Below are positions 1 to 12,354 of a stretch of DNA of 64,000 nucleotides, one piece after another. This stretch comes from Metellina segmentata (Eukaryota; Arthropoda; Arachnida; Araneae; Tetragnathidae). The notes beneath the pieces were generated by a model. That model did no database searches. It saw nothing but the letters and a program-made list of their open reading frames with translations, and had not been told where the DNA came from. Each line of letters starts with the position of its first letter. The stretch's first letter is position 1. Both the position numbers and the translations under genes were made by a program. The stretch is from positions 41,388,437-41,452,436 of the forward strand of contig OX375873.1 in the NCBI GenBank assembly GCA_947359465.1. The letters are read 5' to 3'.

Positions 1-82
1 AAAAAAAAACATTTAAAAAAAATATAAAAATTCAAACTTAGGTACGAAAAACAAACAAACATTACATTTCTTACACATTAAC

Positions 83-680
83 AGTACCGTCAAATTGGAA
101 AATTTCTTTACCGCCTTCTTTGCTACAGGTTGGAATGGGTAAAATTGCTTTGACATGTGGTCTTTGGTAACACAGAATTAGTCTTTTTCAACCACAGCGA
201 ATTTAGTCGATGCATTTAAGTCCGATGATCTCAAACTCCTTTATGAAGCAAAATCCACCCTTCGTACACACGAAAAGTGGGTTTTCTTTCTCTTCCCCCC
301 TTTAACATCTACAAGTAGAAACTTAGTCGTTTCAATGTCTTCCATGAATAGCTCAAAAATATTTAACTGCCCCTACAAGCTAGTCTTCTATAATTTCCTT
401 GAATGTTTGGAGAACTTCAAGCTCTTCACCGTCAATGTTAGTTAATTCTGTCAATAGTTCCTCATCCTTGCTGTCCTCGAGTTCTGCTTTCCTTTCCATT
501 TGCTTCTTTCTTGGTTTCTTGCTTACCTTCTGGCTCTTTAACTATCTTCTCACCAGGGTTCCTTTTGTTCTTTTCCTCTTCTGCCTCCTTCAAGCGAGTC
601 AGTACTAGGTCAGTTGTTAGAACTTCTCGATATGTGTTAAGTTTTAGTAAATCAGTCCTTCTGCTCACCAAGAACACGAA
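83..680 (-). pseudogene. relic of a transposase-like ORF, C-terminal part
   Basis: Read on the minus strand, 677-462 gives a Lys/Glu-rich stretch. A second frame continues it with an acidic segment ending in LQTFKEIIED and then a stop near 380. Further frames give FLLVDVK, EIIGLKCID and, close to the end, EIFQFDGTVNV. This order (charged linker, short hydrophobic strand-rich tail) resembles the C-terminal tail of pogo/Tigger or jerky-type transposase ORFs as I remember them. Several stops and frame changes make it a dead fragment. No DDE catalytic core is visible, so the family call is tentative. Confidence 0.35.
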
Positions 681-689
681 AAACGCAAT

Positions 690-3600
690 TCAAACGTGCT
701 AAATACGATTAAAAACAGAAATTACACTGGATAACATATTGGTTTTCCATCCTAATTAAACGAAACTGTTGGCAAAGTTATGTTTACAATCACCCCGTCC
801 CTTGAAAAATATGGGGTAATTGTAAACATTCAACTGTAGGTGTATTAAAGTTCCCAGAAGCAAAAGTCAATGATTTTCTGTTCGATTGAAACATAACTGA
901 CCGTAGTAAAGAATTGGAACAACATACATTTCAATATATTATGGATTGCAACAGAAAATGCTGCACACAATAACTTTAAAACCCAAAATTTTCAATTATC
1001 ATTTTTTTAACTGAACATTTGCTATCAGTTATGATTCAAAGAAATACGGGATCCCCAAATTGCATCCTCAGGGTTGCCAGCTTTCATATTTCATAACTTT
1101 TTAGTTTCTCAGAATCCCACGCGGGCCCTTGTATTACTTGTTTACAACTACCCCGCCTAACCTTAAACTGAAAACAGGTGGTTGAGCTGATACGATATGT
1201 CACAAGGGCAAAATCCCGTATACATGTTCTCACTTTCCATTTCTTTTCAAACCCTACACCGTCATTCAAGGAGAAATGGTCATCTGGTATATGACCTAGG
1301 GAAAGATAATTTTCTTTCTACTCAGACCACCCAGCTTAACAACAAAATTATAAGTAGACAAGCGGTGGTAGCGTTATATCCAACTGTACAAAGGAGGATA
1401 AATTCGAAGGGTTGCAATTCTCCGATACATGTATGGAGACTCGTATTCCTTTCCAACCCTAAATAAAATTCCAACGACCCAAGACCAAGAATTTACGTAG
1501 ACTCGTCCGAAACCCCGTGATTAGAACTCCAAGTCGTCGGAACAGGAGGGTACTATTTAACACATTAACTCCTCGGAACAATTGAATTGAGCTCTGTGAT
1601 ATCTCCCAAAACTGGTCAAGACGACTTGGCTTTGAACTCGCTTAAGAACTGTCTGGGATCTGAATTTTGAAGAACAGGTTCAATGGGAAGAAACTCCTTC
1701 TTATGATAACCAATGTGTCTAAATATCTGAATACCTTTGTCTCCCGAATAATATATTTTCTTCTCTGAAATATTGCTGCTCTCCAGATCTCCTAAGGGGC
1801 AGTTCTAGAATGTGCGTAAAGTTTGGGAAGTTCTTAGTTTGGGTCGAAGGAACGAGGATGTTTGTGGGCACAGGTGTTTTGTCATCAAAATGATGACAAC
1901 GTATATCATTAAAATAATTAGAAAGTAAAGTATAGCAATTATATCGTATCACACATTTATTCTGTTTCAGTATTAATTTTGTATTGGAATACTTATGCAA
2001 TATGCGTAAAAACTATCAAATGGCAGAACTTTACTGAGTAAAACTACAGCTAATAACACATTTAAAATTTTTTACCTAAACTGCCTATTATTGGTGAGAT
2101 GTTCTGTTTCTTACGTGTAAAAGGATATAGATTTGTGTTTAGTTCTTTAAATTTTATGTCCAATACTTTCCAACTCTTCGGCACTAAGACTTTGCCTATT
2201 AAAAGGAAAGAGGTTTATTTTCTACCCTAACACACATACACTGTTGTTACTAGTCCTTCACTGACTAGCGGCAGCTAGAAAGCATCCATGAGTCCCCACA
2301 CCCTCAAAAAGTCAAGGGCGTGCAAAGGATCCGTCTAAAAAGAAACCCCTGGAGAGCTGGGGACAAGAGAGGATGTGCTCTGTGGATACACTCTTCTCCT
2401 GTCTCCAAAAACTCCTTAATACCGTGGTTATAAAAACAGCCCCGCAAGTAACCACTAGCAAATCTATACAATGTCGCCTGGTATGCTCTATCACAAGAGA
2501 GGCCATTTGATCCACCTGGACTCTCCCGCCGGCAATATTCCACATTGACTAACACCCAAGCACTCCTTAGCTCCGGATTTCGCAACTACGCCAATCCTTG
2601 ATAGACCAGGGTCGATAATTTTTAAAATGGTAAAAAGTGAAAAAAAATTATAGTAGGATGAAACCCGTTAAAAAAGGACGAGAATATAACAAAAATGAAA
2701 GGAAAAATAATTTACGGGCGATCTGAGGTCGGGAAGTGGAAGGGGGTGAGTTTTTAAGGGTAAAAAACGGTGTATCTCAATTTCCGGCAAAACTACAAGT
2801 CCTATGGAAAAAAATTTAATGACAAAGTTGTAGATAATAAAGAGACCTACAACTTTCGTAATTATACTTTTTTCACATAACCTCAAAATTTATGTGAAAA
2901 ATTCAAATAATCAAGTTTTTGGTTTTTTATTTTTATCTATTGCTAAAAAAAATTTTTTTTCACGAAATTTTGGGAAAACTTACCTTTTTATGTCCTAAAG
3001 ACGCTGTAATTTTTTTGATTTGAAATATGTATTTTTTTACCTTATTTTGACTTAATATCGAAAAAACACCCCAATTTTCAATCGAAAATTCTCGCGTCAA
3101 AATATCAGCTTTTTAAAAAAAGTTGGGAAGTTTTTTGTTCGTTGAAGTCTCTTCTTTCAGATAATGTAAAAAAATATATACATTACTATGGTAAATGTTC
3201 TCAGAAAATGCAAAGAAAAGAAAAAAATTAGAATCCGAAAATTTTTTTTTAATCACTATGTACAATTTTGAGCTATTTAGTAAAATTTACACTTTAATTA
3301 CTTGAAAAACGTAAGATTCTATGTTACATTGAAAACAAAAAAATACAAATCGAAATATACTACTATAATTAACAACCAAATAAGTTAATATTTAATAAGA
3401 CATCTACAATATTTTGAGAAAGTTGTAGAATATTCTTTAAATTATGTGCATAGATGCTTATTTATTGCTATTTTAAGATAACTTATATACCTGAGTTACC
3501 TAGTGATAATTTTAGCCCATCAAAAGGTATTTCATAGAGAAGTGGGGAAGGGGCTAGGCGGGTCTAGGTCTTTCTACCTGTTATTTCGTAGCAGCTGTAA

Positions 3601-3926
3601 AAACCGTTAGCCAGTATTCGAGATACAGAGCAGTAAACAACATCGTTCATAAAAATACACGTGCAGGCTGAGTTACTTCAAGAAAACTGTGACAAATTTA
3701 CTTTAAAACACACTTTTGGAATCTACATAGCAAGGTAAATACCAACTATATTTTAATCTGTATCAATCAACTCTAAAATAAAAATAATAATATTTTTCGT
3801 CATACATAGTATGCTTAATGTAACATAACCTAAAAAATTAAAGTCGAATGATCAAGTCTTTTGAATCAAGTTAACTTTTTTTATCAGTGTAAGTACTCAT
3901 GATAAAACTGTAAAGCCATTATTAAT
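690..3926. other. no recognisable gene; AT-rich block
   Basis: Only short ORFs with no recognisable motif are present. From about 2600 the sequence becomes strongly A/T-rich, with many homopolymer runs of 6-9 bases and repeated wording such as AAAGTTGTAGA near 2820 and 3420. This lies directly upstream of the zinc-module ORF and may be the 5' non-coding part of the same mobile unit. I found no terminal repeat that fixes a left boundary. Confidence 0.5.
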
Positions 3927-3944
3927 TTGATTTTGTCTTTTCAG

Positions 3945-5878
3945 ATTATCAATATGGATGAATCTGTTTGTATAATCTGCAATAAAGCAGATGATAAGCA
4001 AGTGTATGAAATAAAAAAAGCAGCTTTGAATCGTTTAGTGGGGTCTAGCAAGAAAAGAATCGACAATAAATACAAAAAATTTGAGACTTTGGCATCAGCT
4101 TTTATTCATCGAACTTGTCAAAGTCAATATAATGATGAAACTGCAATAGCTACATTCTGTAGTTCAAGACATAGAAAATCAACGGAAGGAAAGGAAATAA
4201 ATAAAGACGATCTTAGATTTAATTTTCAATCTCATTGCTTTATCTGCGGTGGGTTTTTCGGTAATATTTCAAAAGAAAAAAATTTCATCTGTTCAAAGTA
4301 ATGATACCAAGAGATAATATATTACAATATATTAAACAACAAAACACATTAAATGATTTCGATAAAAACATTTCAGCTCGTTTGAAAAATGTGCCAGATT
4401 TAGTCGCTATAAAAGCGCATTATCACACTGGTTGTATGTCTACTTTTTATAACAAAAGAACTGAAAGAAAAAGGGGACGCTCAGCAAGTGAGAACACTAA
4501 GAATTTTAGTAATTATCTTATTAATTATATCGTTGACAATGGAACAGAATGTCAATTTTCTGTCAATGAAATAAAAAAGGGATTTTCAGGAGATCTCCCA
4601 GACTACACAACTATTAAGAACAAATTGAAGGAGCATTTTCAAAACGATATCGAGTGTCATTTAATTAAAAAAGACATGATAATTTTATACAAAAATGGTA
4701 CTGCAAGTAAGAAACTCTGCAAAGACTGGTACGAAAATAGATTAAAAAGTAAAGAAGACGAACGAAGTAGAATTGTTCAAATGGCTGCTGAAATTGTTTT
4801 AGAAGATATACGTTCTAAAGTATACGATATGAATTACTACGAAATTCCAGATTTAAACGAATGCAATCTCTTTAAGGATGTTCCTGAATCTTAGCAAGTT
4901 TTTTTTAATATTGTGTGCAAAAGTAATAAAGAAAAGAGTACAAATAATGTTCGTAGGATGGATAAAAAAGTGGCCACAATGTCTCATTGTATCATCACAT
5001 CCGTAAGGCCACGTTCTTTTTTATCTCCAATTTTACTTGGTTTGTCGTCAATGATTCACAAAAAATATGCCTCTAAAGGATTGATCGACTCATTATCTAA
5101 TTTAGGTTTGTACTCCTCATATAAAGAAACTTTGCGCTTTGAAGCGTCGATTATCAAGGACCCTGCTAATCATACGTTTTCTCCAGATTCATACGTTCAA
5201 TTTATTTATGACAATGCAGATCATAATATATGCACGATTGATGGCAAGAATACTTTTCATGCAATGGGTGGAATAATGGTCGTTACTCCGGCGTCTAGTG
5301 TTACTTCAAAGAAAACCATCTCTAGATTAAAACAGATTCCCTCTTCTGAAGAAATAGGCGAAATTGGATTTGTGAAATTGAAACGTTTTGTAAACAAAAA
5401 TTCCGATGGATTGAAAACAGTTCAGGTAGAAGATATTTTAGACGTTACGGACATCTATGAAATTTCTTCGGCAGATTTTACATGGTCTTATTCAAAATTT
5501 GCAAACAGCAAATCCGATGGTTGGAATGGGTTCATGGAGATGTTGTATACTAATTTGCCTTATCATACTTCAAAAATTATTCCTGTGCCGTTTATAAAAA
5601 ATCCACCGAGTGATTATGATACCATTTTTACATCGTTAGTAGAAGCGGCTAAACAATGCCAAAAAAAAGAGCAAAAGATTGTTTTCGTGACGTTTGTTCA
5701 ACCGCTATACCATAAAGCTCGTGAAATCTTAGCCAGTATTAATTTAGATAATGATCCCTACAATTTGACGTCAATCCAAGTAAGACTTGGGGGATTTCAT
5801 TTATTGATGTCGTTCCTTGGAGCGATTGGATTCATCATGGATGGTAGTGGACTTACTGATGGTAGATGGACAGACTGA
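3945..5878 (+). pseudogene. broken ORF of an unnamed protein family with two CxxC...HxxC modules
   Basis: A splice-acceptor-like site (pyrimidine run then CAG at 3942-3944) precedes an ATG at 3954. The first frame encodes MDESVCIICN and, about 55 residues later, HRTCQSQY, a CxxC...HxxC metal-site pattern. It starts a second module (CFICGGFF) and then shifts frame near 4296. The second frame supplies YHTGCMSTFY, completing the second module, and runs on to 5878 interrupted by one TAG at 4892-4894. Its central part reads YDNADHNICTIDGKNTFH and MGGIMVVTP; the 3' end stops in a stretch reading LGAIGFIMDGSGL. I have seen this order in large uncharacterised arthropod and cnidarian proteins with a further C-terminal half, which is missing here. 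A matching C-terminal piece lies at 62.6-63.2 kb. Function unknown; probably part of a mobile element. Confidence 0.6.
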
Positions 5879-5913
5879 ATATTTCAATATTATTATATAA
5901 TATTGAAATATTC
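5877..5913. repeat. perfect 16-bp palindrome with 5-base loop
   Basis: GAATATTTCAATATTA at 5877-5892 and its exact reverse complement at 5898-5913 flank the loop TTATA. The left arm overlaps the stop codon of the preceding ORF (TGA 5876-5878). It may be a 3'-end structure of the mobile unit or the scar of the truncation that removed the C-terminal half. Confidence 0.9.
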
Positions 5914-5961
5914 AAGTGAAACCACTTCCCCTACATGAAGATAAACACTAATGAGTCGGTA

Positions 5962-6560
5962 CAGTGGCGGATTAAGCGGTAAGCGGTTGCGTTGGACCCA
6001 GAATACCGAAGGGCCTCGAGGTCTTAACATGTTTTTCCACTAGTGTTGGAGGAAAGTTGTGACAGCGTCTTTACAATGTGCGTCTTTAATTGCAGTGAAA
6101 ATAGTTTCTAATACAAGATGGTCAGCAAGAGCACATGCTGTATTAGCTTTAAAACTTGGTTTCACCCCATATAAAGAGGCTTTAACTGAAATTTGTCATT
6201 TAGAAGAAGAAAAAAGTTACTATAGTGGAGGCGACTTGACTACTGAAGAAAATGGACATTAATGAAACCGCTCTGATGAAAGTGTTATTTGAAATACTAA
6301 TTTACAAAGAATAACTGCTACTAGTAAATCACTATAATCAGTGGAATGCGAACTATTGGAAGGATCCTAGTATATAGGATATATCCCCTACTGAATTCAT
6401 TAGAAAATAGTATCAATAATTTCAGAGAAAAAGTTGAAAAAGAAGCAACTGATTTATCATGGCTCTCATTTAATGTGGAAGATGGTCAAACTCGCAAACA
6501 TCAAAAGAGAAAAACGTTTTTTTATGAAAACGAAGAAGTCAGACACATGAATATATAACA
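5962..6560 (+). pseudogene. relic of a hAT element, ZMYM1-like transposase
   Basis: The block opens with CAGTGGCGGATTAA at 5962, a terminal sequence typical of hAT elements. ORF 6059-6262 contains VSNTRWSARAHAVLALKLG, which resembles the TRWSARADA-type segment of zinc-finger MYM-type 1-like hAT transposases; EALTEICHLEEEKSYYSGGD follows. A later ORF (6346-6558) with LENSINNFREKVEKEATDL and RKHQKRKTFF fits the region further on. The intervening sequence is deleted and frames do not join. No right terminal repeat was found, so the 3' limit is approximate. Confidence 0.55.
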
Positions 6561-6599
6561 AGAGAAAATTTCATATTCAATTCATTTTATGTCTTACTA

Positions 6600-7295
6600 G
6601 CCACTGCGTATGGCCAGCACGATTGCACCAGCATTTATTGAAACTCTTAATTTATGCTATAATATGAAATGAAACTCAAGATATAATTTGAGGTTTGGTT
6701 AAGTGGTTAAGGAAGTAATAAAATTTGTGATACATTCCTATTTATATATTTTTGTGTAATTTTTTTTGTTCATTATTATTTATAAGTCTTCAAATTTTGT
6801 TATTGTATATTTGAAATTTTTGCATATTTTTTTTTTACTCTGGGTTACATTAAAATGAAATGAAATTTAATTTTGCAATCGGAAATCTTTTTTTTATATA
6901 TTATCCATCGTAAATTACCTATTAGGTAATTTAAAATTTTGGTTTGAAATAAATTAAATTTACAATTTCTTGATACAATGTTTCTTGTTTGTCTCAAGAA
7001 CACATCCAAGAAAAACAGTTGAAATCCGTAACAAAGTATCAAAAAAGCTGATGAACAAATTGAAATGACAAGAATAAATGTCATTGGACTACGTGAAGTA
7101 CGTGACTGCTTCATCAGAGCTATGATAAATTCACGACGAATTATGCTGAAAATGTAATTATTAAAAACAGTATAAACTAGACTGTGTTTAGTTTCACTTA
7201 AGTGTGTTTTTACCTTTCAAGGTAATATGACGGAATTTTCCATTTTTGAATTTTAGGCACTCAGGTAATATCAGATGTTTAAAGAAATTGGAAAT
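6600..7295. other. AT-rich spacer, nothing recognised
   Basis: No convincing exon, RNA gene or named repeat. Long T runs occur near 6770 and 6830. Confidence 0.5.
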
Positions 7296-7298
7296 TTA

Positions 7299-8921
7299 GG
7301 CAAGCCGCACACCGGAGAGACCGCAAAGCGACGCGCGATAAGTAGTCGTCAGAACGTCTGAATCCACAGGCTTCCACTCGCTATGTCCGCACACCAAAAA
7401 GACAGGCGACAGAGAGTCTCTTTCCGGTCGCTTTCCTCTAGTATCGCTTGTCGCCTGTCGTTTGTTGCGTGCAGCATTTTTCGGCGAGTCGCTTACGCGT
7501 CGCGCGAAAACTAAAATCAAGAACATGGGCAGTGTAATGATCAGGTAAATATCATTTTAATATTCCAACTAACCACATTGAATTTCTTCATTAATATTAA
7601 TTAGATTTCAAATGTGCTTGTTTTTCTGTTGAATTTCTCTCGCAGTAAACCTATTATATATTTTCAATTTCATAATGTAGAGATGATTTATATGGTTTTT
7701 GAGTAAATACTCCTTTTTTAATATGAAATATAAATTTACTTGATTCAAGTAACCCTATTAAATTATCCTGTCTCCTATGTTAGTTAATAATTTTCTTATT
7801 TGTTATACTAGCTTAAATACCCTGAGTAGCACAGGGTATTAAAGAAAATTATCTGACTCACAGAACAATTTTTATCTCCCATAATCTTTTCTCAACATAC
7901 TCCATTATCAGATGAGTGAATTCACTTTTACATTCCAAATACAAATTTCATAAATATTGAATATTTATTCTAGATAATGTAAAGAATTCTGAGGGATCAA
8001 TGTATAAAATTTCTCCATATGAATTGAATCAATATAACAAAATGAAAAAATTAAAATGGGCAATTAATTATGAAGATTTATGTGCAAAATTTGAATGCTT
8101 TGTGATACTATAGAAAATTGTTCTATTGAGAGGCTCTTTAAATTTTTTATGAACAAACTACAATACTAAATAAACATCTTTGAACAAAGCACGTTTCCAT
8201 AATTGTAATAATTTGAGTGAATATATTTCGAGCATCTTCACTCAACACATAGCGAATGGTTTAAATTGGCCATGTGCGATTTGTAGTCACACAGAATGTT
8301 TCAAACAAAATTACCACTGATGGACATCTTTGGTCAGTGGCCCAAGATGAAAATATTTGTCTGGTAATTATGATCCCAATCAGTAAGTACTGTTATTTAT
8401 TCAAAGGGAGGATGATTTTTAATATAATTCTGGGGTGAACTCAGTATGAGCAAAGTTTTAAACTTATTTGAATAAAATAACATACATCTTGTTCAGTATT
8501 TCATTTTAAATATTAAACATAACAATAAGAAAAATTCAACGTAAAATTTTGATTTAAATCGATGTTATTTTTTAACGAAAAATCACTTGGATTTAAATCG
8601 ACATACTCTGATTAGTAATGACATAAAAAGGTATGATTGTGAAAGTCTCCCATTTAAAATTTTCTTGTATATTTGTTTCCAGTTGAACAGAGTTGTTCCA
8701 TCACATCGTCATCCGAGGAATCCGCCATAATGTATGAATAAACAACAAACTTTGGCGGGTTTTTTGTAAACACCTGAAATGCGCATGCGTCGAACCGGTC
8801 GCCTGTTTCTGCGGTGTGCGTATAGTTTCTCGTCGCGTAGAGATATCCACTGAGGACTAGAAACCTGAAATCGACATCGTATCGCATGTCTCTTTTCGGT
8901 CTCTCCGGTGTGCGGCTTGCC
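7299..8921. mobile_element. 1.62-kb DNA transposon with PIF/Harbinger-like ends
   Basis: GGCAAGCCGCACACCGGAGA at 7299 is matched in inverse orientation at the right end. The first 25 bases are identical, and similarity then continues imperfectly for about 50 bases. A second inverted pair lies further in: CGCACACCAAAAAGACAGGC near 7388 and its counterpart near 8800. The flanks are TTA at 7296-7298 and TTA at 8922-8924, a 3-bp duplication of the TWA type made by PIF/Harbinger transposases. No DDE ORF is present. A short minus-strand ORF starting MADSSDDDVMEQL near the right end could be the remnant of a coding 5' end. It is probably a non-autonomous or decayed copy. Confidence 0.75.
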
Positions 8922-8924
8922 TTA

Positions 8925-10436
8925 GAGAGATAATAATTAATTTAAAATATATTAAATGAAAAGGGTCAGACTCACTAAAATGACTGTGTATTTTTACTAG
9001 AGTGACTACGTTTTCTTTCGCCCTCTTGTGAATAATTCCTTCAGCCGATGCAATAGGCATTTATTCTGTGCACTCTATGTCCATATCCCTTTATTAGAAG
9101 ACAAGGTATGCCTTTTGCAGTCTCAGCAATATAGAACTCGCTGTATAGTTGAAGTCTCTGGATTAAAAGTGAACTCTAGGCTCTCCTAACAGTGACTGCG
9201 GTCTCCGAGTCTCACAGAGTCCGAGTTGTGCATTCACTAAAAGCCCAGTGCTTCAGGTAATTTCTTGACAAAGCCTTTTATGAAGCAAAAACTGTTAACT
9301 GAAGATGCCCATTACCTGACGACAACATTGTGATACTATATAAGAGTTTTTGAGTTCAACTATGGAAAACAGAAAAAGTCCAACAGAGTACCTCTAACCA
9401 CTTTGTTAGAAAGGCGTGAGTACGCCCATTCGAAAAGACTGAGGGGTCTAAACAGATCTTTTAGGTGGGAAGCACATAAAAGTCAGCTACTAATGCGAAT
9501 CGTTAAAAGAGACACCTTTGAAAATCAGAGATGCAGGATTCTTTGTGTGCTTTATTTAGAGATAGGAACAACATTAGAAAGAGAATCACATGCAAAAGAA
9601 AATTCTTCGAAACATGAGGACACAGAAAAACTGTTCCTAAAACCAATTGAACGGAAACATTAATCTTCTGCCGACTCAATCGAACAACAATGACCCCTAT
9701 CATTCAATATCCTCGGGCAACTCACTCTAGACCACAAGATAAACGCACCTGTGCTTACTAAAGGGAATGAAAACGACAAACCTCGTGGTGAAATCTGTTA
9801 ACGATCTTTTTAAACGACTCGTTCTTAACAAAAGATCTTGACGAGTTGTTCTTCAGAAAAATTAGCCAGATCTTTTAGCAGATATATTTGGTGGTGAAAT
9901 AAAATTTTAAGTGTTACAAATAACCTTAAAAAAAAAAGTTAAGTGATAGGAGATATTTGCAAATGGTATGAAATTCATGTTTAAATATTCGTGGATTGAA
10001 ATAGAAGTGTAAACATTAATGAATGGTAAAATTTTTAAAGAAATGCTAATTAAAGAAGGTTTTTTTTCTTATCATTACTTTGACTTTGGATAGATTGTTT
10101 ACCTTCAACAGATACCAGTGTCTAAATCTTTCTGTAATCCGAAAACTAATTTTTCTGGATTTTATATTCTTAACTGTTCATATTACAGCAAAATTTTTCA
10201 AAGTAAACAGTGTTGAAGGGACCAGTACCGTCCTATCGCAGTTAAAATGGTCAAAATTTAACGAACATTTTCTCATATTCTTATTAGCGTTGCGATTTGA
10301 AATTTTTTGTTATACAGGTTATAAAGACACTTTTAAACACTTCAACGCAATAATTTTTTAAAAAACATAAATTTTGAGAGTTTGTTTTAAGAAATGACCG
10401 ATTTTCAACAATCAAAATAAAATTTTCTGAGCAGAT
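8925..10436. other. no recognisable gene
   Basis: ORFs such as 9403-9663 show no domain and no splice support. A degenerate stretch at about 9890-10080 resembles 35390-35560 in wording and spacing, suggesting an old shared repeat. Nothing else could be assigned. Confidence 0.45.
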
Positions 10437-10650
10437 TGAATAAAAATGCCTGTGTTAAAATATGTTATGTTACACTTGTAAATCAATTTATATTAATATT
10501 TGCTTGAATAGACTTTAGGAAATGTTCCTTTTATGGAAAAAATGCACATTTTAAGATATTGAATTTTAAAGCATAAAATTGACCTTACTTCAGATTCATA
10601 CAGGTATATTTCATAAAATTATCTAAATTACTTCTATTCAACTTATTTCC
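10437..10650 (+). repeat. dispersed repeat, copy 1
   Basis: It shares long near-identical wording with 51728-51960, including TGTTAAAATATGTTAT, ATGTTACACTTGTAAA, TTGAATAGACT, CTTTTATGGAAAAAAT and ATACAGGTATAT in the same order. No terminal structure or coding potential was seen, so the class is unknown. The second copy carries an expanded (TA)n and poly(T) where this copy has ATATTTCATAAA. Confidence 0.7.
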
Positions 10651-11418
10651 ATAAATAAGTAATAACAATAACAATAAATAATAATTTCCATAAACACTTA
10701 TTTATATTGATGAAAAAAATAATAGACATTTTTAAAGATTGTTGTGCACCTTTAATGAAACAGAAATATGAGTAGGATTTCTATTGAAATACAAACTGCT
10801 AAACTACAAATATATTTTCATGCTCTTTAGATGTAAAGCTTCACCTTGGATGTAACGTAGATAAATATTTTTGATTGCAATACTAGGAAAAACTGCATGA
10901 GTTTATTGATACATAATGCTGTGAAGTTTATAAGTTAATGTATGGAGAATGTGTATTAAGTATTGTTATTATATATGTTGGTTAATTGGGATATTCAAAA
11001 TTGTTTGGACGCACAAAAACTATAAACTTAAGGAAAAAAAACACCCATTTTCGTAATGGATGGAAACGGAATGATTGTAATGGAATGGAACAATGAATTG
11101 TTTCCGAGACTGTTTCGACTGAGCAAAGCAGCCATTAAGAAAGTAAAAAATGTATTTGAAGGTCTCTAAACGTAAAAGTAATTAACAACAAGTTAAAATT
11201 TCCTTCATTAGTGCATTCTCAAAAGTAATGTATTACAATAACTGACTAAAACAAATTTAGAATACAAATATAATTCCATAGCATTAAATTTTTAAGCGCT
11301 GCGAATGCTTAGCGATTCCTTTATTCAGTATTTAAACACCTACGCTTACTTTCTAACCTAGGTGAAGCGGTACATTAACTTACAAAACATAGAAAATAAA
11401 AAAATGATAATGTCTTAC
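10651..11418. other. AT-rich spacer, probably first-intron sequence of the 11.4-kb transcript
   Basis: No exon was recognised. If the minus-strand donor at 11418 is used, this is intronic. Confidence 0.35.
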
Positions 11419-11600
11419 CTGTTGTTCAGTTGCTTTTCCAGAATACGAAGACGATATCCAAGAAGAACGTGCAGTTTGAAGAAATCCGCACTTGCTATGT
11501 ACGTCTTGCACTTGCCAAACTTTACACTAAACTGGCTCGACAGTACGCTGGACAGTTCGGACTATTGGACGAGATCGAACAAAAGGAATCACACCAGTCA
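11419..11600 (-). promoter_or_regulatory. probable first (5'UTR) exon and core promoter of a minus-strand gene
   Basis: Read on the minus strand, the block is less AT-rich than its surroundings and ends in AACAACAG|GTAAGACATT. This is a textbook CAG|GTAAG donor with the last exon base at 11419. Upstream it contains a CCAAT box (near 11561) and the inverted motif GTCACTTCAGTGAC near 11600. No downstream coding exon was identified at lower coordinates, so the gene itself is unassigned. The plus-strand ORF over the same bases is a shadow. Confidence 0.45.
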
Positions 11601-11640
11601 CTTCAGTGACAACTCCTTCCCCCTTCCCCTCAACACATGA

Positions 11641-12350
11641 CGGGTGAAAAGGAACATTGTACTTGACCTTCAAAAGAGTCCCTAAATGGCACTACATCCA
11701 GGCACGTTCCAACAGGTGTGGCAGGGAGAATTCCGCTACATCCCCCCCTCCCCTCCCAATATCAAGGAACATTATTAGATTTTTAATTTAAAAAAGTAAC
11801 ATTAATAACAGTACCACTAAAACAACTTTGGATTCTAATTTCATTTCCTGTCAATAGATAAATGTCCAGATGAAGGGGGGGGGGGGATTAAATTTAGAAA
11901 GTTGAGAGCGATAATCGATTATTCATCGTAAATATCTTAAATTGAAGCGGATATTTGTTGCAATGCAACGCTTATAATGAACACTAGATATGCTTTAAGT
12001 GCTTAAGATAGTGTGTTGGGAGTGAATTTAAATTTCTGTTCATTTCTCCTAAAATCGCAACTTAGTGAGAATCAGTAAGAATCGAATTCAAAATCAAACA
12101 TTGCAAGGATGTACGTAAACGAAGATTACTCATCGAATGATGCTGAAGAGATTTTAGAAGTTAAAAGTTCAATTTTAATTTATTTCTTTAAAATAAAACA
12201 CTTTGAAAAATGTTTCAGGAATGAGGTTTATCTTTGTAAATTAATGAGTATATTCCGAATATTTATCAACGAAAAGCAGTAAAAGTGTTTGAATGTAGGG
12301 AAGACATTTTGCTATAAATCTTGGAAACTAAATCCTTGTCCACATTGGAC
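11641..12350. other. spacer with a long G run, no gene
   Basis: It holds C-rich promoter-flank sequence to about 11760, then AT-rich sequence and a run of about 11 G at 11876. Nothing coding was recognised. Confidence 0.5.
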
Positions 12351-12354
12351 GTAC

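Noticed and set aside
399..702. Plus-strand ORFs over 399-702
   Set aside because: They lie opposite the minus-strand transposase-like relic and have Ser/Leu-rich compositions expected from the complement of Lys/Glu-rich coding sequence.
1719..2000. Minus ORF over sequence faintly resembling the SINE body (AGTTTGGGAAGT, ACAGGTGTTTTGTCATCA)
   Set aside because: Too few matching words and no head or tail, so a SINE copy is not claimed.
2304..2585. Minus-strand ORFs with a phrase TEHILSCPQLSRGFF, reminiscent of a LINE RNase H end
   Set aside because: Only one short phrase fits, two frames are open at once, and no other LINE motif surrounds it.
7296..7526. 76-codon minus ORF
   Set aside because: It lies in the terminal-repeat region of the Harbinger-like element; its Arg/Ser-rich content follows from the repeat's GC content.
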